63,708 bases of DNA from Ectothiorhodospira lacustris (lineage in GTDB: Bacteria; Pseudomonadota; Gammaproteobacteria; Ectothiorhodospirales; Ectothiorhodospiraceae), in assembly GCF_022227845.1 (NCBI RefSeq), contig NZ_JAJNQN010000023.1, positions 1 through 63,708 of the forward strand, given 5' to 3'. Position numbers and translations under genes: made by a program. Numbering within the stretch: position 1 is the first letter of the stretch; every line of letters begins with the position of its first letter. Below, one piece after another: positions 56,451 to 63,708 of the stretch. Under the pieces are notes generated by a model. It ran no database searches. It saw nothing but the letters and a program-made list of their open reading frames with translations, and had not been told where the DNA came from.

Positions 56451-58381
56451 CGGCCTGGTACGAATTCGAGGAGCACGTCGGCCGCTGGTGGCATCACTGG
56501 GCGGCCTCGGCGATCAGCTACCCCGAACACCCTGAAGCCGAAGTCCGTTTCGAAGACTTGCGCGATACGCTCGCGGTCTACTTTCGCGCCATGGGGGGCG
56601 GTCGGTCGCTGGCGTTGGTCACCGCCAGTGCGCAGGATTCCCGGCACCGGTTGACCCTGCGCCAGCGCCTGGGGCTGGAGGCCGAGCCGATGGAACGCGC
56701 TCGCCGCGACGCCGAGAACGTGGTGCTGCCGGCACGCATGGCGTTATTCCCGCAAGCCGCGCTGAACCGCGACGTGTACTTCTGGCTGGCCGCATTCCTG
56801 GCCGAGGTTCGCCAACTGCCGGCGCCCGCCGACCCGCTTCAATGCGACCTGATCGAGATTGCCGAGGCGGCCCGCGCAAGCGATGCACTGTGCGAACGCC
56901 TTCCCGGGCTCGCGGTCCGTTACCGGCGGCTCTGCGCTGTTCTCCTCGACATGCGCCCGGAACGTGCCCTACCGCCCATCGAAGCCGATGTCGAGGCGCT
57001 GATCCGGCACCTGTTGGGTCAATCGGATGCACTGGTATCACCCGGCAGGCTGCTGCGCAGGATTGTTGCGGGTGAAGAACTGGCCAGGTATGGCGCGCCA
57101 AGCGGCTACCGCCCGCCCCTACCGGTGCCCCTGTGGGGGTATGCCTGGACAGACGAGACCACCTCGCCGGCCGCGTCGCAGTCCGATCCCGAGATTGACC
57201 AGGAGGCGGCCAGCGACTCCGATGGCGTCCGGCGCAAGGCCGAGCGGCGCCGCCTGGATCAGACCGAGCGCGATGATCCGCTGATGCTCAACCCCTTCGA
57301 GAAGATGCTGTCGTGGTCCGAGATGGTCAACGTCAATCGGCCGATCGACGATAATCAGGAAGACGACGCGCGTCAGGCCGCCGACCAGCTCGAACGCATC
57401 ACCGTGACCCAACACGAGCGCAAGGCCGCGTCGCGGCTGAAGATGGAGTTGGAGCTTGCCGGCACGGACGTCGACGCGTCACCGCTGAGCGCCCCCAGGA
57501 CCTACCCGGAGTGGCACTACCGAAAGAACCGGTACTTGGAAGAGTACTGCGCCGTCTATGCCCAAATCGCGCCGGAAATGGCCCCCAACGGCGAACCAGG
57601 CGCAGCGCCGGACGCCGAGGCGCGCCGGCGCATCAACCGCGTTCGGCGGCAGTTCGAGGCGCTTAGGCCCAGGCGCGAACTGCAGCACCACCACGTGGAC
57701 GGCGATGAGATCGACCTGGATGCACTCGTCCAGTCGATCGCCGAGCGTGCTGCCGGCGGACACCCCTCGGAAAACGTCTACCTGCGCTGGCGCGACCAAA
57801 CCCGCGACCTGGCCGTGGCCACACTGGTGGATGTGTCGTTATCGACCGATGCCTGGGTGGCGGATCGCCGGGTGCTGGATGTGGAAAAAGAGGCGCTGCT
57901 GGCACTGGCACACGGCGTTCAGGCCTGCGGCGATGATCAGGCGATCTACACGTTCACCTCGCGCCGGCGCCATCGCGTGGACATTCGGCAGATCAAGGGT
58001 TTCGAGGAGCCGGTGACGGCTGCCACGGAGCGCCGCATCGCCGCACTGGAACCGGGCCTTTACACGCGCATGGGCGCGGCGATACGCCACGTGGCCGGAG
58101 AGCTTGGCCGACGCCCGAACCGGCACCGGCTGCTGCTGGTGCTGACCGATGGCAAGCCCAACGACACCGATCACTACGAGGGCCGCTTCGCCGTGGAAGA
58201 CACCCGCATGGCGGTGCGGGAAGCGCGGCGCGAGGGCTTGGCCGTATTCGGCGTGACCATCGATGCCGAGGCCCGCCAGTACTTTCCAGCCATCTTCGAC
58301 CGCTCGGGCTACGCCATCGTGACCCGTCCGGCCGGCCTGGCCAACGCGCTGCCACTTCTGTACCGGCAACTGATTCGTTGA
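56447..58381 (+). CDS. norD: NorD, VWA-domain activator of nitric oxide reductase
   Basis: A 644-residue protein with a helical N-terminal region and a C-terminal von Willebrand A domain (about 445-640) carrying the MIDAS motif DVSLSTD. It acts with NorQ to mature NorCB. The only start that fits its homology is a TTG overlapping the norQ stop (TTGACGGCC), giving MTAWYEFEEHVG. A longer frame upstream is antisense-free but lies inside norQ and is unconserved. Confidence 0.9.
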   Translation: MTAWYEFEEHVGRWWHHWAASAISYPEHPEAEVRFEDLRDTLAVYFRAMGGGRSLALVTASAQDSRHRLTLRQRLGLEAEPMERARRDAENVVLPARMALFPQAALNRDVYFWLAAFLAEVRQLPAPADPLQCDLIEIAEAARASDALCERLPGLAVRYRRLCAVLLDMRPERALPPIEADVEALIRHLLGQSDALVSPGRLLRRIVAGEELARYGAPSGYRPPLPVPLWGYAWTDETTSPAASQSDPEIDQEAASDSDGVRRKAERRRLDQTERDDPLMLNPFEKMLSWSEMVNVNRPIDDNQEDDARQAADQLERITVTQHERKAASRLKMELELAGTDVDASPLSAPRTYPEWHYRKNRYLEEYCAVYAQIAPEMAPNGEPGAAPDAEARRRINRVRRQFEALRPRRELQHHHVDGDEIDLDALVQSIAERAAGGHPSENVYLRWRDQTRDLAVATLVDVSLSTDAWVADRRVLDVEKEALLALAHGVQACGDDQAIYTFTSRRRHRVDIRQIKGFEEPVTAATERRIAALEPGLYTRMGAAIRHVAGELGRRPNRHRLLLVLTDGKPNDTDHYEGRFAVEDTRMAVREARREGLAVFGVTIDAEARQYFPAIFDRSGYAIVTRPAGLANALPLLYRQLIR

Positions 58382-58500
58382 TCGCCGGTAAATGCCTGAC
58401 CTCTACGCCCGATGCCTTCCGATCCTCAAAGTCGCACAGCCAGGCCTTCAACGGTCCGTAGTACGCATCCAACGCAGATAGGATGTGAACCGGTTGTTCA

Positions 58501-58635
58501 GTGGCACTGGCCACGGTGGTGGACGCGTACCTCTCGCCCATCCTCAAGCGCTACGCCGATCAGGTGGCCTCGAAGCTTGGCGACACCTGTCTGGTGTTCA
58601 TGACCGGCAGGATGCCCACTGCGCGATGTGTGTGA
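58501..58635 (+). pseudogene. Fragment of a 5-oxoprolinase/hydantoinase A-type gene
   Basis: The frame from 58501 reads VALATVVDAYLSPILKRYADQ, then VASKLGDTCLVFMTG, closely resembling an internal piece of hydantoinase/oxoprolinase subunit A, where VVDAYLSPIL is typical. There is no start, no catalytic region, and a stop follows at 58633. A relic between norD and the bufferin operon, suggesting past deletion or insertion here. No other feature was seen in 58382-58500. Confidence 0.6.
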
Positions 58636-58640
58636 GCGAT

Positions 58641-58660
58641 CTACGTATTCCTACGCATTA
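58641..58660 (+). promoter_or_regulatory. Direct repeat, candidate response-regulator site for the bufferin operon
   Basis: CTACGTATT-C-CTACGCATT: two near-identical 9-mers one helical turn apart, 90 bases before bufA. The TACGTA core resembles the TAMGTAG-type element of FixJ-family regulators, and the operon encodes such a regulator. Assignment is inference. Confidence 0.4.
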
Positions 58661-58686
58661 CCCCTTCCGGTCGTGCCCCCTAATCT
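58658..58686 (+). promoter_or_regulatory. Candidate bufferin operon promoter
   Basis: TTACCC (58658-58663) and TAATCT (58681-58686) with a 17-base spacer. The weak -35 overlaps the end of the direct repeat, as expected for an activator-dependent promoter. A start near 58693 would leave a leader of about 58 nt before bufA. Confidence 0.35.
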
Positions 58687-58750
58687 AATCGCAAGCCTGG
58701 ACCAAGACCCAGGCCCCGCGAGCCCTCTTCATTGATTAAGGAGCACGACC

Positions 58751-59068
58751 ATGACCCAGAAGACCACACCATCCCTCTCCACCGCCAGCGTGGCCGGTGC
58801 CTTTGCACTGGCCGTGGCTAGCGCCATGGTTGCGCCAAGCGCGGCGGCGTCGTCGTCCACCATGGAAAAATGCTACGGTGTTTCACCCGCCGGGGAAAAT
58901 GACTGCGCCGCCGGACCCGGCACGTCCTGCTCAGGGACCTCCACCCAAGACTACCAGGGAAACGCCTGGACCTTGGTGCCTGCCGGCACCTGTCAAGACA
59001 TTGAGCTGCCGGGCGACCGACAAGGCAGCCTGGAGCCACTGGACCGGGACCTGCCGAGGCAGTCCTGA
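58751..59068 (+). CDS. bufA1: Bufferin precursor BufA1 (DUF2282)
   Basis: A 105-residue DUF2282 protein. Residues 1-33 are a signal peptide ending in PSAAA; the core follows with C41, C52, C60 and C81 in the conserved contexts KCYG, NDCAAG, TSCSG and GTCQ. In bufferins, the known members of this family, the central cysteines are converted to thiooxazole-type groups that bind copper in the periplasm; the related gig genes respond to gold and copper. A strong AAGGAG site precedes the ATG. The 73-base gap to bufB contains a small hairpin (59100-59117) that might adjust expression of the partner genes. Confidence 0.93.
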   Translation: MTQKTTPSLSTASVAGAFALAVASAMVAPSAAASSSTMEKCYGVSPAGENDCAAGPGTSCSGTSTQDYQGNAWTLVPAGTCQDIELPGDRQGSLEPLDRDLPRQS

Positions 59069-59141
59069 GATACCGGCCCTGACCCCATCGTGACATCGCT
59101 ACCGCAGGGACGCGGTACTCTGATCCGTCGCAGGAGGTTCC

Positions 59142-60044
59142 ATGTCTGATCTGACGCCCCCCCTGACATTGGCCGGCCCTGATGCCGTCCCCCGATCCGC
59201 CGGTGTAGGGCTCAAGCCAGCCCATTATCGGACGATCCTTGAACAGGGGCCCGACATGGGTTGGTTCGAGATCCACGCCGAGAATTACATGGGCGCCGGA
59301 GGGCCACCCCATCGATATCTGACCGCCATCCGCGAGCGCTATCCCTTGTCCGTTCATGGTGTGGGTCTGTCCATTGGCGGCGCGCGGGCGCTGGACCGCC
59401 GGCATCTCAGCCGCCTGGCCGATCTGGTCCGTCGCTACCGTCCGGGACTGTTTTCAGAACACCTGGCCTGGTCCACTCACTCCAGTGGATTCCTGAACGA
59501 CCTGCTGCCCCTGCCCTACACCGACGAGACCCTGAATCGGGTCTGCCGCCACATTGATCAGGTGCAGGAGGTGCTCGGACAACGCCTGCTGCTGGAGAAT
59601 CCTTCCACCTACGTTCACCTGGCCGACAGCACGATCAGCGAGGTGCAGTTTCTCGACGCCGTGTCGCATCGCACCGGCTGCGGCTTGCTGCTGGATGTGA
59701 ATAATGTCCAGGTGTGCGCCACCAACCATGGGTTTGAGGCCCAGGCGTATCTGGATGCGTTCCCCATGAATCGGGTGACCGAGATCCATGTGGCCGGCCA
59801 CGACCAGCAACAGGACGACGAAGGCCGGCCCCTGCTGATCGACACCCATGACCGCCCGGCTACCGACGGCGTGTGGCAGTTGCTGGAACACACCCTGACC
59901 CTCACCGGTCCCTTGCCCGTGCTGATCGAGTGGGACAACGACATCCCTTCATGGTCGGCCTTGTTCGATGAGTCCCGCAGGGCCCAGCGCCTGCTGGATC
60001 GGCACATCCAGCATCCGGAGGCGGGCCATGCCCTCGCAAGCTGA
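59142..60044 (+). CDS. bufB1: Bufferin-modifying enzyme BufB (DUF692, MbnB-like)
   Basis: A 300-residue DUF692 enzyme of the TIM-barrel multinuclear iron oxidase family that includes methanobactin MbnB. Metal-ligand-type residues are in place: EIHAENY, SVHGVGLS, SEHLAW, LLENPSTY, LDVNNVQV, EIHVAGH and DTHD. It oxidises cysteines of the BufA precursor. A perfect AGGAGG site precedes the ATG. It overlaps bufC by 17 bases, consistent with an obligate BufB-BufC pair. Confidence 0.93.
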   Translation: MSDLTPPLTLAGPDAVPRSAGVGLKPAHYRTILEQGPDMGWFEIHAENYMGAGGPPHRYLTAIRERYPLSVHGVGLSIGGARALDRRHLSRLADLVRRYRPGLFSEHLAWSTHSSGFLNDLLPLPYTDETLNRVCRHIDQVQEVLGQRLLLENPSTYVHLADSTISEVQFLDAVSHRTGCGLLLDVNNVQVCATNHGFEAQAYLDAFPMNRVTEIHVAGHDQQQDDEGRPLLIDTHDRPATDGVWQLLEHTLTLTGPLPVLIEWDNDIPSWSALFDESRRAQRLLDRHIQHPEAGHALAS

Positions 60045-60792
60045 ATACGAGGCCGATTTCGTGCAGGCCCTGCGCCAGCCACGGATACCGCCGCCCGCAG
60101 GTGTGCGCCACCCTGGATCTCAACCGCCGGCGCTGCGCTTTGGCGTCTATCGCAACAATGTCCACGTCAGCCTGGTAGAGGCCGTGACCCGACTCTATCC
60201 CGTGGTGCAGCGTCTGGTGGGAGAAGCATTCTTTCAGGCCGTTGCACGCCGCTTTGTGGGGCAGGTGCTGCCCGACAGCCCGGTGCTGATCGACTACGGG
60301 GAGACGTTTCCCGACTTTCTCGACCACTTTGAACCCGCCGCTCGCCTGCCCTATCTTGGCGATGTGGCCCGCATCGAGTGGGCCTGGCACCGTGCCTATC
60401 ATGCCCAGGACCAAACACCCCTGCCACCGCAGGCCCTGGCCCGAATACCCCCCGCGCAAGTAGGACACCTGCGTCTTGGATTGCATCCATCCCTGCAGGT
60501 ACTGGACTCCCCCTGGCCGGCGCTTTCCATCTGGCATACCAATCGCCACGATGCCCAGGTGAGACGTATCGATCGGGACAGCGGCGGTGAGGCCACCCTT
60601 GTCTGCCGACCCGATATGGAGGTCCTGGTCTGCGCTGTTCCCCTGGGCACGGCGGCCTTGGTACGGACCCTGAGCACGGGGGCCAAGCTGGAACAGGCGA
60701 CCACCCAGGCTGTGGAACAGCCCGGTTTCAATCTGCAAACCAGCCTTGTGGCGCTGCTGAGCAGCGGCGGCATCACTGCGTTTCGATTCTGA
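60028..60792 (+). CDS. bufC1: Bufferin maturation partner BufC (DUF2063)
   Basis: A 254-residue DUF2063 protein. The N-terminal domain contains the conserved FGVYRNNVHVSLVEAVTRLYP, followed by a second alpha/beta domain. In related systems it partners the DUF692 enzyme and helps recognise the precursor. The ATG at 60028 lies inside the end of bufB. The kinase gene follows after 13 bases, so all appear to be one transcript. Confidence 0.9.
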   Translation: MPSQAEYEADFVQALRQPRIPPPAGVRHPGSQPPALRFGVYRNNVHVSLVEAVTRLYPVVQRLVGEAFFQAVARRFVGQVLPDSPVLIDYGETFPDFLDHFEPAARLPYLGDVARIEWAWHRAYHAQDQTPLPPQALARIPPAQVGHLRLGLHPSLQVLDSPWPALSIWHTNRHDAQVRRIDRDSGGEATLVCRPDMEVLVCAVPLGTAALVRTLSTGAKLEQATTQAVEQPGFNLQTSLVALLSSGGITAFRF

Positions 60793-60805
60793 CGGGACCA
60801 GGCCC

Positions 60806-62464
60806 ATGCACATGAATACATTCTCCCCCTCCCTGACCCGACGCTACTGGCGCCGGGTGGTGTCGATCAGCGGCATGGGCCTGTTACTGCGCAGCCTGAT
60901 GCTCATCACCCTCTACTATGCGGTGGGCATGTGGGGGTTTGTCTTCACCCCGGATGCCCACGGTATTCCGCTGGTATGGCCCGCCACGGGCGTGGGACTG
61001 GCCTTCGTGTTTCTCTATGGCTACGGGATGCTGCCCGCCGTGGGCGTTGCCTCCGCCCTGATCACCTGGCAGTTCACTTCAGCAGCGGTTCCCCTGCTCG
61101 AATCGGTCGGGATCGTCGCGGCCACGGTCGCGGGTGTGGCCCTGGGCGGGTACCTGCTGCGGCGCCTGACCATGAGGCCGCGACTGGACCGGTTGCGGGA
61201 TGTGTGGCTGTTGCTGAGCGTTGGCGCCGTGGCGGCATCGGGACTGGCCGCCCTGGCTGGGGCCTGGGGTATGGCCGTTGGCATGGATGACGTGCGGTTC
61301 AGCCAGACCTGGTGGCTGTGCTGGGTGGCAGACCTCATGGGACTGGTGCTGGTGGCCCCGGCCCTGATCACCTGGCTGGGTGCGCCCACGCGCCTGCCGG
61401 GATCAGTGCGGCTCGCGGCCCTGGCGCTGGGCCTCGCCATTACCGGCATCACCACCCTGGTGTACTCCGGCATACTGCCTGCCATGGTGGCGATGCCACT
61501 CTCCTACGCAGTGTTCCCGCTCATCATGCTGGCGGCCGTACGCTGCCCGATTCAGATCACCTCAGGGCTGATCCTGATCACCGGTGCCATTGCCTTGTCG
61601 GGAACCGGCTGGGGTCTGGGTCCTTTCGCTGACATGGGTCTGGGCGAGAGCCTGTTGTCCCTCAATGCCCAGTTGGCCCTGCTGGTCCTGACCGGACTGG
61701 TACTCAATGCCCTGAGCCATGAGCGCGCGGCGGCAGAAGCCCGGGCGCGCCAGTACCTGGAGGATCTCGCCCGCGCCGGACGACTGAGCACGCTGGGCGA
61801 GTTGTCCTCCAGTCTGGCCCATGAACTCAACCAGCCATTGTGTGCCCTCTCCAGCTATGCCCAGGCCTGCAAACGCCTGCTGGCCCGAGGCAAAATGGAA
61901 GACCTTCAGGAGGCGCTGGGTCAACTCGACGCCGGCGCCCATCGGGCCGCCGAAACGGTGCGCCAGATGCGGGCCTTTGCGGCCGGCCAGACCCCCGAGC
62001 AACAACCGGTGTCGCCCCGTGATCTGGTCCACCCGGTCCTTGAACTGCTGCGACCGGAGCTGAATCGACGCCACATCCGACTGGAAGTGGACCTTCCCGA
62101 CACGCTGCCCAGGGTCTCGGTGGTCCCCCTGCAGGTGGAGCAGATCCTGATCAATCTGCTGCGTAATGCCATGGATGCCGTCCACGGCCTGAGACCGGCG
62201 CGCATCGATCTTCAGGTGGCATCCACCCGCGAGGGCGTGACCATGACCGTCACCGACACCGGACCGGGCATTCCGCCGGAGCGGCTGGCACGGCTCTTCG
62301 ATCCCTTTGCCACCTGGAAGGAAGGGGGATTGGGCTTGGGTCTCTCCATCAGCCGATCCCTGGTCGAGGCCCACGGTGGTCGGTTGATCGCGCGCAACCG
62401 GCCCGAAGGCGGGGCCGAATTTCATTTCACTCTCCCCTTGGAGACTCACCATGCCAACCCATAG
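60806..62464 (+). CDS. MASE1-type sensor histidine kinase
   Basis: A 552-residue kinase. Residues 25-305 hold about eight transmembrane helices of a MASE1 sensor domain (GIPLVWPATGVGLAFVFLYG). The HisKA domain has H339 in SSLAHELNQPL, followed by an ATPase domain with NLLRNAMDA, DTGPGIP and GLGLGLSIS. The H-box with LNQPL is the FixL/DctB type. It sits directly between bufC and the response regulator, and overlaps the latter by 14 bases, so the pair is coupled to the bufferin genes. The signal is unknown; metal or redox state is inferred from context. A second ATG six bases in is an alternative start. Confidence 0.9.
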   Translation: MHMNTFSPSLTRRYWRRVVSISGMGLLLRSLMLITLYYAVGMWGFVFTPDAHGIPLVWPATGVGLAFVFLYGYGMLPAVGVASALITWQFTSAAVPLLESVGIVAATVAGVALGGYLLRRLTMRPRLDRLRDVWLLLSVGAVAASGLAALAGAWGMAVGMDDVRFSQTWWLCWVADLMGLVLVAPALITWLGAPTRLPGSVRLAALALGLAITGITTLVYSGILPAMVAMPLSYAVFPLIMLAAVRCPIQITSGLILITGAIALSGTGWGLGPFADMGLGESLLSLNAQLALLVLTGLVLNALSHERAAAEARARQYLEDLARAGRLSTLGELSSSLAHELNQPLCALSSYAQACKRLLARGKMEDLQEALGQLDAGAHRAAETVRQMRAFAAGQTPEQQPVSPRDLVHPVLELLRPELNRRHIRLEVDLPDTLPRVSVVPLQVEQILINLLRNAMDAVHGLRPARIDLQVASTREGVTMTVTDTGPGIPPERLARLFDPFATWKEGGLGLGLSISRSLVEAHGGRLIARNRPEGGAEFHFTLPLETHHANP

Positions 62465-63113
62465 ACCCCATATTCACCTCGTGGATGACGATCCGGATGT
62501 GCGCGCCGGGGTGAGCCTGCTGCTCAAGAGCGAGGACTTTCATGTCCGCGCCTTTGCCGATGCCCAGGCGGTGCTCGACTTCGTGACACCTCAAACGCCC
62601 GGTTGCCTGATCCTGGATGTGCGTCTGCCGGACATGGATGGACTCACCTTGCAGCGCCGGCTCAAGGAACAGGACATCCGCATGCCCATCGTGTTCATCA
62701 CCGGCCATGGGGACATCCCCATGGCGGTGCGGGCGCTGAGTGAGGGAGCACTGGATTTCCTCGAAAAACCCTTCAGCGATCAGGCATTGATCGAAGGGGT
62801 ACGACACGCCCTCGAAAGGGATGCCGAGCAACGCGCGGGTGCCCAGGAGGTGGCGCACCTGCAGGCGCGGCTAGACTCGCTGACCCCTCGGGAACGCGAT
62901 GTACTCGAGGGACTGTTGGATGGCAAGCCCAACAAGCTGATCGCCCGCGACCTGGATGTGAGCGTACGCACCGTGGAGATCCATCGCAGCAATCTCATGC
63001 AGAAGATGGGGGCCAAGGGTGCATCCCACCTGGCTCGGTTGGCCCTGGCCTGCAGCGAATATCAACACCGTCTGCTGCCGACGACCCCCATCGATGAAAA
63101 GTCCCTGTCCTGA
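62451..63113 (+). CDS. FixJ/LuxR-type response regulator
   Basis: A 220-residue regulator: receiver domain with D56 as phosphorylation site (LILDVRLPDMDG), K107 in EKPF, and a C-terminal LuxR-type helix-turn-helix (LTPRERDVLEGLLDGKPNKL, VRTVEIHRSNLMQKMGAK). It is the cognate partner of the upstream kinase. The most likely targets are the bufferin operon itself, through the repeat at 58641, and nearby genes; this is inference. Confidence 0.92.
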   Translation: MPTHRPHIHLVDDDPDVRAGVSLLLKSEDFHVRAFADAQAVLDFVTPQTPGCLILDVRLPDMDGLTLQRRLKEQDIRMPIVFITGHGDIPMAVRALSEGALDFLEKPFSDQALIEGVRHALERDAEQRAGAQEVAHLQARLDSLTPRERDVLEGLLDGKPNKLIARDLDVSVRTVEIHRSNLMQKMGAKGASHLARLALACSEYQHRLLPTTPIDEKSLS

Positions 63114-63160
63114 GCCGAGACGCACCGGCGACGGGTGGCCCCTAGCAGAGGAGAGTGCCT

Positions 63161-63664
63161 ATGAACACGTCCATCCACCATGCGGGCAGATCAACCGGTC
63201 AGACCCTGATGCGGCTGATCGATGCCAGCGCGCGAGGGTTCCAGTATCTGCCCGCCTCGCTGCCGGCCCTGCTGCTGCGGATCGCCGTGGCCATACCCTT
63301 CTGGCGATCCGGGCTCACCAAGTGGGATGGCCTGCAGCTCTCTCCGGGGGCACGCTGGCTGTTCGAACACGAGTTTCAGCTGCACCTGCTGGGCAACACC
63401 TATCCCATGCCCCTACCCGTTCTCAGTGTGTATCTGGCCGCCATGGGTGAAATCCTGCTGCCGATCCTGCTGATCCTGGGGCTGGGCACCCGTTTTGCGG
63501 CCCTGGGGCTGTTATTGATGACCGTGGTCATCCAGCTGACCATTCCCGATGCATGGGCCACGCACCATTTACCCTGGGCCGCCATGCTGCTGGCCATCAT
63601 GACCTGGGGGCCGGGAAGGGCCTCCCTGGATCATGCCCTGGCGCGGTGGTACCGCAGCCCATGA
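63161..63664 (+). CDS. DoxX family membrane protein
   Basis: A 167-residue protein with four transmembrane segments and the DoxX pattern LLLRIAVAIPFWRSGLTKWDG. DoxX proteins are regular members of bufferin/gig operons (GigT in Cupriavidus), possibly handling quinone or metal redox. The ATG follows GAGGAG. Its stop overlaps the next gene start (ATGA). Confidence 0.88.
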   Translation: MNTSIHHAGRSTGQTLMRLIDASARGFQYLPASLPALLLRIAVAIPFWRSGLTKWDGLQLSPGARWLFEHEFQLHLLGNTYPMPLPVLSVYLAAMGEILLPILLILGLGTRFAALGLLLMTVVIQLTIPDAWATHHLPWAAMLLAIMTWGPGRASLDHALARWYRSP

Positions 63665-63708
63665 CAGGCTGGAACCGGCAATGGCTGGTACGCGGGATCC
63701 TGCTGGCG
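63661..63708 (+). CDS. Start of a further operon gene, cut by the window edge
   Basis: A frame beginning MTGWNRQWLVRGILLA overlaps the DoxX stop as ATGA and remains open to the edge. The charged start followed by hydrophobic residues suggests an exported or membrane protein. Only 16 codons are visible; identity unknown. Confidence 0.6.
   Translation, partial: MTGWNRQWLVRGILLA

Noticed and set aside
58382-58547. Minus-strand frame with ILSALDAYYGPLKAWLCDFE downstream of norD
   Set aside because: It is not recognisable as any family and runs antisense into norD; it may be a relic but cannot be supported.

Overview
This window looks like chromosomal DNA from a GC-rich gammaproteobacterium, most plausibly a Chromatiales/Ectothiorhodospiraceae-type organism. 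The evidence is the gene content and order: rpe-gph-trpE-trpG-trpD-trpC, gatCAB divergent from mreBCD, lipA next to a moeB-like gene, the anaerobic ubiquinone genes ubiU and ubiV, and norCBQD. I cannot fix the genus from the sequence alone. No rRNA, tRNA, complete insertion sequence or CRISPR array was seen.

Layout. 1-1.3 kb: an EF-hand-like protein flanked by palindromic repeats. 1.4-9.5 kb: hemW converges on a tightly overlapping minus-strand run (mrp, dcd, two radical SAM genes, ubiU, ubiV, and a lipoate-ligase/DUF116 fusion), an Fe-S-rich block for low-oxygen cofactor work. 9.6-21.6 kb: trhP, exported and membrane proteins, a patatin, BolA, metY, two tandem HDOD proteins, lipA and moeB. 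21.8-30.5 kb: gatCAB, mreBCD, a ChaN-like gene, rnd, slyD. 30.7-41.5 kb: two cold-shock genes, a coiled-coil regulator with a terminator in its leader, sprT, uup, a P-loop ATPase plus metA, ilvGM behind a complete leader-peptide attenuator, and tmcA. 41.6-47.8 kb: the rpe-gph-trpEGDC block and a CBS protein. 48-53 kb: two c-di-GMP enzymes, one with a periplasmic haem-c motif, the other with a pentanucleotide repeat at its 5' end, and an EAL pseudogene between them. 53.8-58.4 kb: the nitric oxide reductase operon norCBQD. 58.5-63.7 kb: a bufferin (gig-type) operon that runs off the right edge.

The most interesting system is the bufferin operon: a DUF2282 precursor with four cysteines, a DUF692 (MbnB-like) maturase, a DUF2063 partner, then a MASE1 histidine kinase and a FixJ-like regulator, then DoxX and a further overlapping gene. 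Bufferins are metal-sequestering ribosomal peptides. An embedded sensor-regulator pair suggests a self-regulated version, and a TACGTA-containing direct repeat upstream of the precursor is a candidate target for the regulator.

Other signals worth checking are the ilv attenuator with its Val/Leu-rich leader peptide; a (GCCAA)9 tract that could phase-vary a GGDEF-EAL protein; mreC apparently starting at ATC; a NorB that lacks one usually conserved glutamate; and paired palindromes upstream of norC.
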